From NCBI RefSeq assembly GCF_001874525.1, contig NZ_LKAQ01000004.1, forward strand, positions 186,001-250,000: DNA of 64,000 bases, given 5' to 3'. This document shows, in pieces, positions 17,681 to 26,335 of the stretch. This DNA comes from Pseudodesulfovibrio hydrargyri. Its GTDB lineage: Bacteria; Desulfobacterota; Desulfovibrionia; Desulfovibrionales; Desulfovibrionaceae. Every line of letters starts with the position of its first letter. The first letter of the stretch is position 1. The notes below the pieces were generated by a model. It saw only the letters and a program-made list of their open reading frames with translations. It made no database searches and had not been told where the DNA came from. Both the position numbers and the translations under genes were made by a program.

Positions 17681-18958
17681 TCAAGCATGTTGTAACCGTC
17701 TGGACTCATCGTCTTCAAGTTTCATATTTATATATCTATGCATTATCCAGCTTCCAACTGCTGTAAGATAAACAACATACACCCAATTGTAACGTAGCAT
17801 GTTGTGCCCTGTCAGACCGGCAACGAATAGAACCGCTATCGATTGTTTTATAGCCACCCCGGCCTTGGAGACAAAATCCACAATACGTGCTTCTCTCGTC
17901 AAATCAGGGTACTGGCTATACTCCCCAACCAGCTTCCGCCCCGCTGCCGCAATCCAATTGGATCTAAAATAGCAGATGGAAAAAAGTAGCACAAATGGGA
18001 TAGTGCCTAACAAACCTGTATCGGACAACAGCTGTGCTACTAGATTATGGGCCTGAAGACCCTTTGCCGTATTCGACCAAGTGTATATCAAGTTGCCCGG
18101 ACCGACTCCCAACAAGGGATATTGCCTCCACACCGCTATCCCCTGCTTGAACCCTTGTATCCGCCCTTCTGCGGCCTCATGTGCACTTTTGGCACTTGGC
18201 GCCACACTGGGATCTATCAGAGAGTAATAACGATTGTGGATTTCCGGGGGAAGAAAACTCCAGACAACGGAAAAAACCACCAGTGTGGTCACAATATACA
18301 AAAACTTCCTTTTGCTCTTCAAAAAGAGCAAACCCAAGAAGGCAACAAACTGAACAAATCCCCCACGAGACCCTGTTTCGAAAAGGCAAAGAAGGGAAAT
18401 AGGTATATATGAATACAACCCATATCTGACTAGTTTAGATATAAAATTCGTTCTCAAGAGAAGCCACAACATAGGATATGACAAAACTATCGTTGTCGCA
18501 AACGAGTTTGACTGTCCATATGTATTGTCAAACCCTTTCATCCTCACCATTCCCATTGCATATTCAAACCTTCCGCCAAGGAATTCACGCAGCGACAGCA
18601 ATACATAAAGGGCAGTAATGACCATGACCGCTTCAATTATTTTTATATACCCTCGCTCGTCATAGATGGAGAATAGCATCAGGATAAATACTATTGACTC
18701 TGTCGTGTATGAATATATCGTTGAGTATGAGTTATAGAAATCAATGCCAAACAATGAACAAATCCAAAGTGATATAAAATACATCAAGTATAGGACGACA
18801 ACTGAATCCATTCTGATCTTTTTTCGTGTCGAAACAGCAAAAACGATGAGTAAAGTAATCAGATAGAATCTCTCCAAATGAAGATCACCAAGGATACCAA
18901 AATGTTCATATGGGCGAACAATGAGAAGGAAAAGACTTCCCATAAGTAAGTACAACAT
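17681..18958 (-). CDS. O-antigen ligase / Wzy-like polymerase family membrane protein
   Basis: The product (425 residues from ATG 18958) is a polytopic inner-membrane protein with about ten to twelve hydrophobic spans and a large periplasmic loop between about 240 and 330 containing GIAVWRQYPLLGVGPGNL, the conserved loop of the O-antigen ligase/polymerase family. FETGSRGGFVQF precedes it. I prefer ATG 18958, with GGGGA just upstream, over GTG 18979, which has no ribosome site. The enzyme would join or polymerise lipid-linked oligosaccharides in the periplasm. Its GC content is about 42%, far below the neighbours, so it was probably acquired by transfer. It could act as polymerase of the local exopolysaccharide. 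Confidence 0.82.
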   Translation of the reverse strand: MLYLLMGSLFLLIVRPYEHFGILGDLHLERFYLITLLIVFAVSTRKKIRMDSVVVLYLMYFISLWICSLFGIDFYNSYSTIYSYTTESIVFILMLFSIYDERGYIKIIEAVMVITALYVLLSLREFLGGRFEYAMGMVRMKGFDNTYGQSNSFATTIVLSYPMLWLLLRTNFISKLVRYGLYSYIPISLLCLFETGSRGGFVQFVAFLGLLFLKSKRKFLYIVTTLVVFSVVWSFLPPEIHNRYYSLIDPSVAPSAKSAHEAAEGRIQGFKQGIAVWRQYPLLGVGPGNLIYTWSNTAKGLQAHNLVAQLLSDTGLLGTIPFVLLFSICYFRSNWIAAAGRKLVGEYSQYPDLTREARIVDFVSKAGVAIKQSIAVLFVAGLTGHNMLRYNWVYVVYLTAVGSWIMHRYINMKLEDDESRRLQHA

Positions 18959-19677
18959 ACGTTTCCCCGGATACGACACCTGGCATTTACAATTTATTCA
19001 TCGCTTCTGTTCAATATGGCACAATTTTTATGACTACGCAGCAAAGCCATTCATACAAAACATACCGCATTGCTCGAAGTCATGCATTGATTTCCACACT
19101 CTCAAATCCAGCGGCGCTCGCCACTCGGCAACTTGCGTTTGCCTTCCGCTCCGACAATAATTTTTCAAGACAGGTAGATAAAACGCAGCCGACAAGACAC
19201 GCCTACGAATATCGGCGGAAACTTATACGTATTCAATCGGGAAAAACAGGACGCGATTTCATAGTCCCCGCACCGGCGCAACGACACGGCAAACGCCCTT
19301 AAGAATCCTTGCCGCCTTGGAGCATAGCCGCTGGATAAACAACTTTTAGCTAACATATTTCAATTAATTATCCTGTCAACCGGAAATACCGGTTGTCCAA
19401 AACAACTCTCCCTCTTTCTGACTCACCGCTTGGCTGTTCCCCGGCCCGCAGCCTGAGCTTTGTTGGCCAGGGTTATCTTGAATCCCCCATGGTTTTCCTT
19501 AACCACCAGACAACGTTTGGTAATTTTTCCAGCGAGTATTGTCCCTGCCCCGAATGGCGTTCGGTAGTCAGCCTGAAAACGCCCGACAGGAAGCAGGCAT
19601 AAGGAGAGAAGCCCGGATACAGGTAATCAACGCGAGCCCCTCGATCCTGAGCGACCCTTCGCCACGCCGAGCTCAGG
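18959..19677. other. Long low-GC intergenic region
   Basis: Some 700 bp contain no reading frame I can support on either strand. A perfect 7-bp inverted repeat (CAACCGG-AAATA-CCGGTTG) lies at 19377-19395. The region grades from AT-rich at 19,000 to ordinary composition near 19,450, so one edge of the transferred segment may lie here. I found no transposase remnant or target-site duplication by eye. Confidence 0.5.
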
Positions 19678-20655
19678 TTAATCCCCAGCCATCAACGCCC
19701 CTGGCGTCCGGATCAGTATCTTGGCCAGCTCCAGGAACTGTCCCGTCCTCAGGCCGTACCGGCAACTCCGGAAGACGTGCCGGACCGCCGGGCGCATCCG
19801 TCCCTGTCTCCTGTTGTAGTAGGCAGCGAGCAGGTGCCTGGCGAGCAGCTTTTCGTCGATGGTCTTCGCGGCCTTGACCGTCAGCTTTTCATAGCGGCGG
19901 CATTCCTCGTACAGACGGATCTGGGTTTCGACCATGGACAGGGCGTGGGGCGCGGAATAATCGGTGAGACTCCCCTGGTGCCGGTAATACAGGACGGTCT
20001 TGCGCCCGTTGAAGGCGCACTTGAGACCGTAGTCGCGGAAGAGCCGGATGGCGAACATGAGATCCTCGCCCCAGCGGTAGGCCTCGTTGAAGAGGAGCCC
20101 GCCGATGCTGCTCTTCCGGAGGATGGTCGACTGCACGTGGATGAAGCACTCGCCGAGCAGGGCCTCGTAGAGATCGTCCATGACCTGGAAGAAGCCGTCC
20201 TCCACGGGCTCGGTCCGAAACCGGGAGATGGCTTTCCGGTTCGAAAACCAGTCGCCGACCACCTCCTTGGTCTCGTAGTCCACGATGTCGAAGTTGAAAA
20301 ACGCGATGTCGAAATCGCGGCACCGCTCCAGAAACGACACCCCGCTCTCCAGATGGTCCGGCAGCCAGACGTCGTCCGCATCCAGAAACGCGACGTACTC
20401 CCCGGTGGCCCGTTTCAGGCAGGTGTTCCGCCCGCCGCCCGGCCCCTTTGCCCCGGCGTTGTCGAGCAGGACGATCTGCGGGTGGCGTTGCGCCAGCCGG
20501 GCCACCACCTCCCGCGTCCCGTCGGTCGAGCGGTCGTCGGCGACCAATATCTCGAGGTCGTAGCCCCCGGCCTGCGCCAGGATGCTGCCGATCGCCTCGG
20601 AGATCACCTTCTCGGCGTTGTACGCCGGTATGATTACGGATACTTTTACCGTCAT
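19678..20655 (-). CDS. Family 2 glycosyltransferase
   Basis: A 325-residue GT-A enzyme with VSVIIPAYNAEKVISEAIGS, ILVADDRSTDGTREV, YVAFLDADDVWLPDHL (the DXD region) and WGEDLMFAIRLFRDYG (catalytic acid region). ATG 20655 is chosen because the fold begins within three residues and GAGGG lies about 11 bp upstream. The C-terminal 80 residues are basic and helical. The gene stands alone between the low-GC region and a terminator of the neighbouring CGGC gene, with ordinary high GC. It belongs to the same surface-polymer region but is not physically coupled to the main operon. Confidence 0.87.
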   Translation of the reverse strand: MTVKVSVIIPAYNAEKVISEAIGSILAQAGGYDLEILVADDRSTDGTREVVARLAQRHPQIVLLDNAGAKGPGGGRNTCLKRATGEYVAFLDADDVWLPDHLESGVSFLERCRDFDIAFFNFDIVDYETKEVVGDWFSNRKAISRFRTEPVEDGFFQVMDDLYEALLGECFIHVQSTILRKSSIGGLLFNEAYRWGEDLMFAIRLFRDYGLKCAFNGRKTVLYYRHQGSLTDYSAPHALSMVETQIRLYEECRRYEKLTVKAAKTIDEKLLARHLLAAYYNRRQGRMRPAVRHVFRSCRYGLRTGQFLELAKILIRTPGALMAGD

Positions 20656-20806
20656 GGAAAACGTCGCCCTCACGAAGGGAGCCATGCAATACCGGGGCGA
20701 GGCGGAACCCGCCCCCCTGGAGACTTACAAAACATCAAATATGTTAACGATATTCCGCTATACTGACAACAATAATCACCGGGTCCCCATCGGACGTACG
20801 CCGGAC

Positions 20807-20845
20807 AAAAGCGGCGGCCGGGGGAGTGCACGCCCCGGCCGCCGC
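20807..20845 (-). terminator. Intrinsic terminator of the CGGC-domain gene
   Basis: Read on the minus strand, a 13-bp GC stem (GCGGCGGCCGGGG and its partner) closes on a short loop and runs into TTTT, 25 bp after the stop of the CGGC gene. It separates that gene from the downstream glycosyltransferase. Confidence 0.7.
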
Positions 20846-20870
20846 ATGGATTCAACGGGTTTCGCCCGGC

Positions 20871-21236
20871 TCAGGACCAGATCTTCTCGGGCATGTAGGG
20901 GTGGGTGCCCTCGATGACCTCGATGCCGGATTTGGCCTGGATCTTGGTGATCACGTCGTCGGCGTGGGCGCAGTGGTCGGACAGGCACGGACCGATGTGA
21001 ATCGTTGTGGGCTGCTCGTTCAAGGGCACGTTCCAGAGCTTGACCTGGGCCAGACGCTGGACAATGGACGCCCCCGGACAGCCGCCGCAATTGAGGATGC
21101 CCAGGACCTCGGCCTCCCGGTCCCGGTAGCGTTCGAACTGCCCCTCCCGCCGGTTGAAGGCAACCAGGCAGCGGGAACAGCCGATGCAGACGTCATCCAT
21201 GGTATTGCGGCACCCGATGATGAGAATCTTTTCCAT
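20871..21236 (-). CDS. CGGC-domain protein
   Basis: The 121-residue protein starts MEKILIIGCRNTMDDVCIGC and contains CSRC, the family-defining NCGGCPGAS near residue 52, and a later GPCLSDHCAHAD. Seven or more cysteines in this spacing suggest binding of a metal or iron-sulfur centre. CGGC-domain proteins are common in anaerobes; their role is unknown, and links to metal or thiol chemistry are suspected only. ATG 21236 has a perfect AGGAGGT upstream, which rules out the longer frame to 21287. It is transcribed away from the small gene at 21613, and its own terminator follows. Confidence 0.82.
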   Translation of the reverse strand: MEKILIIGCRNTMDDVCIGCSRCLVAFNRREGQFERYRDREAEVLGILNCGGCPGASIVQRLAQVKLWNVPLNEQPTTIHIGPCLSDHCAHADDVITKIQAKSGIEVIEGTHPYMPEKIWS

Positions 21237-21467
21237 GCGAACCTCCTGTGGATAGTTGTTCCTCCTCACTGGTCCATTTGAACGCATGCGTCAATATTCA
21301 TACTTTGCCGGGAATAAATACCGGCCGCAATAGTGCGAAAAGAGGTGACCACAAGGGCCAAAAAGGCGTATACGGGCGTGTCTGCCGGAGACCGATCCGG
21401 GTTTCGCGTCCGGGAACGGGGCGATCGGCCGCCGCGTTGGTGAGCGATCCTGCACACCTCGTCGGCA

Positions 21468-21552
21468 CTTGTGCAACAACCGGCATAAATTTCACAACTT
21501 AGGTAATGATGAAAATATGTTGCACAAGGTTGAAAGGAGCCGCAAGTTGTGA
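21468..21552. repeat. Two interlocked inverted repeats
   Basis: Arm A CTTGTGCAAC (21468-21477) pairs with A' GTTGCACAAG (21519-21528), and arm B TCACAACTT (21492-21500) pairs with B' AAGTTGTGA (21544-21552). The order A-B-A'-B' means both stems cannot form as simple nested hairpins; they would make a pseudoknot or act as separated operator half-sites. They lie between two divergent genes, 60 bp before the small gene at 21613. Confidence 0.55.
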
Positions 21553-21612
21553 TGGACTGCCCGGCATGTCGGTGCTAGGTTGCATCCCCCGGCAAGATTG
21601 GAGGTCTTTACC

Positions 21613-21801
21613 ATGTTCAGTTTATTCACCAACTATAAAAAAGCGGCCATGAAGTTCCTCTCCCAGCACCAGGTCGGCCAACGGCTCTTCTCCACTGGTG
21701 ACGGCGGCCGCAAAATGCGCTTTCTACGCGAAAAGGGCTATGTGATCTCCGAGCGGGTCTCGGAGAACCGCTGGGTCCACGAAATCGTGAAAAAACCCTA
21801 A
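21613..21801 (+). CDS. Small winged-helix-like protein of unknown role
   Basis: This 62-residue protein reads MFSLFTNYKKAAMKFLSQHQ and then VGQRLFSTGDGGRKMRFLR, EKGYVISERVSENRWVHEIV. The second half resembles the recognition helix and beta wing of small winged-helix proteins (TGxxGRRLRxLRExGYxI pattern). The start is supported by GGAGGT 9 bp upstream, and codon use is like that of the neighbours. No partner gene is coupled to it. It could be a DNA-binding regulator acting locally, for example at the repeats just upstream, but that is inference. Confidence 0.6.
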   Translation: MFSLFTNYKKAAMKFLSQHQVGQRLFSTGDGGRKMRFLREKGYVISERVSENRWVHEIVKKP

Positions 21802-21821
21802 CTCCGCCCAGTTCCGACGGA

Positions 21822-21847
21822 CGGGACCGGCCCTTCGGCCGGACCCG
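21822..21847 (+). terminator. GC-rich hairpin after the small gene
   Basis: Arms CGGG-A-CCGGCC and GGCCGG-A-CCCG close on CTTC with one A-A mismatch, 21 bp past the stop codon. No T tract follows, so termination strength is doubtful. Confidence 0.45.
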
Positions 21848-22150
21848 CCACCCCCCCTTGCCCGTACCGCCGCGCCGGCGGCCGGACTCTCCTCCCTGAA
21901 ATCGGGAGTCCTCTCCCCGCGACCTGTCCCAAAACCGCGCTTCCATATTTTTCCATGCCGATATCGCGCATGAGAATCCCCTCGCAAACCCTATACCGTC
22001 CCTGGCCTTGCCCCCTGTCCTGAGAATGATTTTCAAAAAACCTACTCAGGCAGTTCCTATTCTATTTCGAAACGTTGTGTTGATTTTAAGAACAATTCCC
22101 ACATCAAACTTTCTGCTTGACGGATACATGACATCTAACATACCGGGCAG

Positions 22151-22196
22151 GTAGGTATTAAAACCTCGTTGTTGAGTAGGTATTTTAACCCACTCA
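22151..22196. promoter_or_regulatory. Tandem palindromic operator-like sites upstream of hmcA
   Basis: Two copies of GTAGGTATT-WW-AACC start at 22151 and 22177, 26 bp apart. The first extends to a near-palindrome with arms AGGT and ACCT. The second sits in a 24-bp imperfect palindrome (22173-22196) whose arms are TGAGT-x-GGT and ACC-x-ACTCA. A further CCTACTCA half-site lies at about 22044-22051. They are 145-190 bp before the hmcA start. Rrf2, encoded at the end of the cluster and known to repress hmc in Desulfovibrio, is a plausible ligand, but this is inferred from position. Confidence 0.5.
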
Positions 22197-22339
22197 GCCG
22201 GGAGGAGTTTGAGACCGGATTTTCGCGCGGCGCGCAAAGCCGCGCATGGGGGGCCGGAGGTGCCCGGAAACGGGACCAGGGGAACGGGCCGACGAGGCCG
22301 GTTCATTGCCATCAACGCTTTTGAGAAAGGGATCGACAC

Positions 22340-23893
22340 ATGGCAAACGGTAAACGGATACTGCGATTGACTGCCATCGTGATCGCGCTGGCCGGCGTGC
22401 TCGGCTTCCAGTTGGAAGCCATGGGCATGTTCGACGCGGCGAGCGAGACCGCCGGGCGACCGGACGTGATCATGATCGACACCATCGCCAAGCTGGAGTC
22501 ACTTGAACAACCCGCGGCCGTGTTTAGGCACGACCTGCACACCAAGGCCCTGAAAGACCAGGGCATGAGTTGCGAATCCTGCCACAAGAAGGATGCCGAG
22601 GGGAGCATGACCCTGGCCTTCGACCGGCTGGAGGACGGGGCCCGGGCGAACATGTCCGCGTCCGAACTCAAGGACATGTACCACAACGGCTGCATCTCCT
22701 GCCACGTCAAGAGCGAGGAGAAGGGCTTCAAGACCGGTCCCAAGGCCGGCGAATGCCGCAGCTGTCACCAGGAGCGGCCCGAGGCCGCCGACCGGGTCCC
22801 GGCGGGCATGGACAACATGCTCCACTTCGTCCACTGGGATTCCAAGGTCATCCCGGCCGACGCGGGCAAGGACACCAACTGTGGCGCCTGCCACAAGAAG
22901 GCGGGCGAAGAGGACAGCTGGCGGTACTCCGAAGCGGCCAAGACCGAGCCCCTCAAGGACGTCTTTCACAGCCAGTGCGTGACCTGCCATGAGAGTATGA
23001 TCGAAAAGAAGGCCGACCGCTCCGGCCCGGTGCAGTGCGCCGGCTGCCACGGCGAGAAGGAAACCGCCGAGCGCGCGGTGGAGTTGGCCAAGAACCTCAA
23101 GGCCATGGGCGGCACCCTGCCGCGCCTGCCGCGCAAGCAGCCCGACGCCGCGCTGATGTTCCACGGCGAGCCCGGCGAGATCGGGACCATCGTGGCCTTT
23201 GACCACAAGTCCCACGAAGCGGTCACCGACAGCTGTCTGACCTGCCACGTGGACGGCGTGAACGCGCCGCTGAACAAGAGCTACGTGGCCATGCACGACG
23301 CCTCCGTCGACACCTCCTGCGTGGGCTGCCACATCAAGGAACAGGCCAAGCCCGAATGCGCGGGCTGCCACGCGGCCCGGTCCACGGTCAAGCAGCCCTC
23401 GGACGCCACCTGCGGCGTCTGCCACACCAAGGTCGGCGACGATCTCAAGCCCGCCCTGACCGCCGAGGCTCCCAAGGAGATGAAGCAGGCCATCGCCCAG
23501 CGGTTCGTCGACGCCCGCGCGGACAAGCGGCCCGAGGCCGTCGCCATCGACGACATCCCGGACGTGGTCACCATCGGAACCATCTCCGACAAGTACCAGC
23601 CGAGCAAGATGCCGCATCGCAAGATCGTGCTCAAGCTCATGGAAGGCATGAAGGACGACCCGCTGGCCACGGCCTTCCACTCCGCGCCCAAGGCCATCTG
23701 CTCCGGCTGCCACCACAACAGCCCGGCCTACGCCACGCCCAAGTGCAGCAGCTGCCACACCCAGACGGACGGCAACCGGCCGAGCCTCAAGGCCGCCTAT
23801 CACGGGCAGTGCATGGATTGTCACAAGCAAATGAAGCTCGAAAAGCCCGCCTCCACCAATTGCGTCGCGTGCCACGAGAAGAAAACCAACTAG
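22340..23893 (+). CDS. hmcA: High-molecular-weight multihaem cytochrome c HmcA
   Basis: The 517-residue periplasmic protein has an N-terminal signal segment (LRLTAIVIALAGVLGFQLEA) and 14 CXXCH haem-attachment motifs that I can count, spread in blocks resembling repeated cytochrome c3 units. HmcA of Desulfovibrio accepts electrons from periplasmic hydrogenases through tetrahaem cytochrome c3 and passes them to the membrane complex encoded downstream. The family reference carries 16 haems, so two may have been lost or may use variant spacing. ATG 22340 has GAGAAAGG upstream. It is followed by hmcB after 12 bp, and the order A-B-C-D-E-F is intact. Confidence 0.93.
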   Translation: MANGKRILRLTAIVIALAGVLGFQLEAMGMFDAASETAGRPDVIMIDTIAKLESLEQPAAVFRHDLHTKALKDQGMSCESCHKKDAEGSMTLAFDRLEDGARANMSASELKDMYHNGCISCHVKSEEKGFKTGPKAGECRSCHQERPEAADRVPAGMDNMLHFVHWDSKVIPADAGKDTNCGACHKKAGEEDSWRYSEAAKTEPLKDVFHSQCVTCHESMIEKKADRSGPVQCAGCHGEKETAERAVELAKNLKAMGGTLPRLPRKQPDAALMFHGEPGEIGTIVAFDHKSHEAVTDSCLTCHVDGVNAPLNKSYVAMHDASVDTSCVGCHIKEQAKPECAGCHAARSTVKQPSDATCGVCHTKVGDDLKPALTAEAPKEMKQAIAQRFVDARADKRPEAVAIDDIPDVVTIGTISDKYQPSKMPHRKIVLKLMEGMKDDPLATAFHSAPKAICSGCHHNSPAYATPKCSSCHTQTDGNRPSLKAAYHGQCMDCHKQMKLEKPASTNCVACHEKKTN

Positions 23894-23905
23894 CCGAAGG
23901 AGCCT

Positions 23906-24964
23906 ATGATGTTACGCAGAACCTTCCTCGGATTGTTGGGTGCCGCGGGCGCGAGCGCAGCGCTGGTCAAGCCGACCCAGGCCGGAAACAAGCACTTCGG
24001 CCCGCACCCCGACACCCACGGCGTGCTCTTTGACGCCACCCGCTGTATCGGCTGCCGCCAGTGCGAGCAGGCCTGCAACGAGGTCAACGAGCTGCCCGCA
24101 CCCGATAAACCCCTCGACGATCTGACCGTGCTCGACACCGAGCGCCGGACCGACGAGAAGACCTATACCGTGGTCAACAAGTACCAGACCGCCCTGGGCC
24201 CGGTCTTCCGCAAGATGCAGTGCAACCACTGCCTGGAACCGGCCTGCGCCTCGGCCTGCTTCGTGCGGGCCTTCAAAAAGCAGCCCAACGGCGCCGTGAC
24301 CTACGACGCCTCGGTCTGCGTGGGCTGCCGCTACTGCATGGTGGCCTGCCCGTTCTCGATCCCGGCCTACGAATACGACGAACCGCTGACCCCTCGGGTG
24401 CGCAAGTGCACCATGTGCTACCCCCGCCTGATGGAGGGCAAGCTCCCCGGCTGCGTGGAGCGGTGTCCCAAGGAGGCGCTGGTCTTCGGCAAGCGCGACG
24501 AGCTGATCCGGATCGCCCGCGAGCGCATCGCCCAGTACCCGGACAAGTACGTGGACCACGTCTACGGCGAGCACGAGATGGGCGGCACCAGCTGGATGTA
24601 CCTGTCCGGCGTGCCCTTTACCGAGATCGGCATGCGCGAGGACCTGGGCACCGCATCGGCCCCCGAGCTGACCGCCGGTCCCCTGGCCGCCGTGCCCATG
24701 GTCGTCGGCCTGTGGCCCGTGCTGCTGGGCGGCATCTACGCCGTGAGCAAACGCAACGCCAAGGTCGCCAACGACGAGCGCGTCAAGGCGGTCAAGGACG
24801 CCCTGAAACGGGCGGGCGAAGAGGCCGAGAAGAAGCTTCACGAGGAGCTTGGCAAGGCCGAGCAGGCCAGCCAGCGGCGCATCGAGGTCGAGGTCAAGAA
24901 GGCCGTCGAAGAGGCGCTCGCTCCCAAGGAAGAGGACGCCGGAAGCAACGAGGAGGAGTCCTAG
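23906..24964 (+). CDS. hmcB: Periplasmic-side ferredoxin-like subunit HmcB
   Basis: A 352-residue iron-sulfur protein. The N-terminus [17 protein letters not shown] resembles a Tat signal with the RR pair. Four cysteine sets typical of [4Fe-4S] DmsB/HybA-like subunits follow: [35 protein letters not shown] and [16 protein letters not shown] with CVERC. A membrane span near 257-277 ([20 protein letters not shown]) and a highly charged, helical tail ([15 protein letters not shown]...) anchor or pack it against HmcC. It relays electrons from HmcA into the membrane subunits. Adjacent stop and start with hmcC (TAGATG) indicate coupling. Confidence 0.92.
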   Translation: MMLRRTFLGLLGAAGASAALVKPTQAGNKHFGPHPDTHGVLFDATRCIGCRQCEQACNEVNELPAPDKPLDDLTVLDTERRTDEKTYTVVNKYQTALGPVFRKMQCNHCLEPACASACFVRAFKKQPNGAVTYDASVCVGCRYCMVACPFSIPAYEYDEPLTPRVRKCTMCYPRLMEGKLPGCVERCPKEALVFGKRDELIRIARERIAQYPDKYVDHVYGEHEMGGTSWMYLSGVPFTEIGMREDLGTASAPELTAGPLAAVPMVVGLWPVLLGGIYAVSKRNAKVANDERVKAVKDALKRAGEEAEKKLHEELGKAEQASQRRIEVEVKKAVEEALAPKEEDAGSNEEES

Positions 24965-26140
24965 ATGTCTGTCGAAACCACTGCGGTGGCGAAGAAATCC
25001 CTCTTCACCCCGTTCAATCTTATCGCAACGGTCATTCTCATCGCCGGGCTGGTGGTCACGGTGATGCGCTTCACCGGCGGCCTGGGCGCCGTCACCAACC
25101 TTGACCAGAACAACCCGTGGGGCATCTGGATCGGCTTCGACCTGCTCTGCGGCGTCGCGCTGGCCGCGGGCGGGTACACCACCTCCGCCGCCTGCTACCT
25201 CTTCGGACTGAAAAAATACCACGCCGGGGTCCGCCCGGCCATCCTGACCGCCTTCCTGGGCTATGCCCTGGTGGTCTTCGCCCTGGGCTACGACGTCGGC
25301 CGCCCCTGGCGGCTGCCCTACCCCATCTTCGTCCAGCAGGGCACCACGTCCCTGCTCTTCGAGGTGGGCCTGTGCGTCATGCTCTACCTGACCGTGCTGT
25401 TCATCGAATTCACGCCCGCCCTGTTCGAGTGGCTGGGCATGAGGAAGATCCGCAACATCGTGGTCAAGATGACCCTGGCCCTGACCATCCTGGGCGTGGT
25501 CCTGTCCACGCTGCACCAGTCTTCCCTGGGCGCGCTGTTCACCATCGCCCCCTCGAAGCTGCACCCGCTGTGGTATTCCCAGTACCTCCCGGTGTTCTTC
25601 TTCGTGTCGAGCATCTGCGCGGGCATGTCCATGGTCATCTTCGAGGGCACCCTCTCCCACAAGCCCATGCACCACTTGATGGACAAGGAGTACCTGGACA
25701 ACCACGACGGCCTGATCCTGGGTTTCGGCAAGGCCGCTTCCCTCGTGCTGTTCGGGTACTTCGCCATCAAGCTCATCGGCTTGGCCTACGACAACAACTG
25801 GCACTACCTGACCACCGGCTTCGGCGCGTGGTACCTTGTCGAGATGCTCGGTTTCGTGGCCCTGCCGTCCTTCCTGTACGCCGTGGGCGTGCGGGACAGG
25901 AATCTGACCGTGATCCGATGGGCCGCCGGACTGACCGTGCTCGGCATCGTCGTCAACCGGTTCAACATCTCCCTGGTCGCCTTCAACTACCAGCTCCCGG
26001 CCGCGCAGCGGTACTTCCCGAGCTGGGGCGAGATCACCATCTCGCTGTTCGTGGTGACCCTCGGCGTGGTGGTCTTCCGGTTCATCTCCACCAGGATGCC
26101 CATTTTCTACGAGCATCCCGACTACAAGGGCGAACACTAG
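24965..26140 (+). CDS. hmcC: NrfD-like membrane subunit HmcC
   Basis: This 391-residue polytopic protein has about ten hydrophobic spans and the NrfD/PsrC-like features GIWIGFDLLCGVALAAGGYT near residue 45 and YDVGRPWRLPYP near 110. Family members bind quinone and interact with the ferredoxin-like subunit. The gene begins on the base after the hmcB stop. In the Hmc complex it lies between HmcB on the outside and HmcE/HmcF on the inside, carrying electrons towards cytoplasmic sulfate reduction. Confidence 0.92.
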   Translation: MSVETTAVAKKSLFTPFNLIATVILIAGLVVTVMRFTGGLGAVTNLDQNNPWGIWIGFDLLCGVALAAGGYTTSAACYLFGLKKYHAGVRPAILTAFLGYALVVFALGYDVGRPWRLPYPIFVQQGTTSLLFEVGLCVMLYLTVLFIEFTPALFEWLGMRKIRNIVVKMTLALTILGVVLSTLHQSSLGALFTIAPSKLHPLWYSQYLPVFFFVSSICAGMSMVIFEGTLSHKPMHHLMDKEYLDNHDGLILGFGKAASLVLFGYFAIKLIGLAYDNNWHYLTTGFGAWYLVEMLGFVALPSFLYAVGVRDRNLTVIRWAAGLTVLGIVVNRFNISLVAFNYQLPAAQRYFPSWGEITISLFVVTLGVVVFRFISTRMPIFYEHPDYKGEH

Positions 26141-26149
26141 GAGGTTGCC

Positions 26150-26281
26150 ATGGAATTCTACACGCTCCAAGACTATTACACGTTCACCAAGGGAACCATA
26201 TACCTGATCATGGGCGGCATCCTCGTGGCGGCGACCCTGTACTGGCGCTTCCTGATGGGCGGCAACAAAAAGGACGACTAG
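26150..26281 (+). CDS. hmcD: Small single-span membrane subunit HmcD
   Basis: A 43-residue protein: MEFYTLQDYYTFTKGT, a hydrophobic span IYLIMGGILVAATLYWRFL, and a short charged tail NKKDD. AGGAGG lies 6 bp before the ATG. Its position between hmcC and hmcE and its size match hmcD of Desulfovibrio. The role is structural by analogy with small subunits of other membrane oxidoreductases. Confidence 0.85.
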   Translation: MEFYTLQDYYTFTKGTIYLIMGGILVAATLYWRFLMGGNKKDD

Positions 26282-26335
26282 CCGCTAAGGCCATCGTTTT
26301 CAATTTAACGATACGACAATCAAGGAGAAGCGGAA

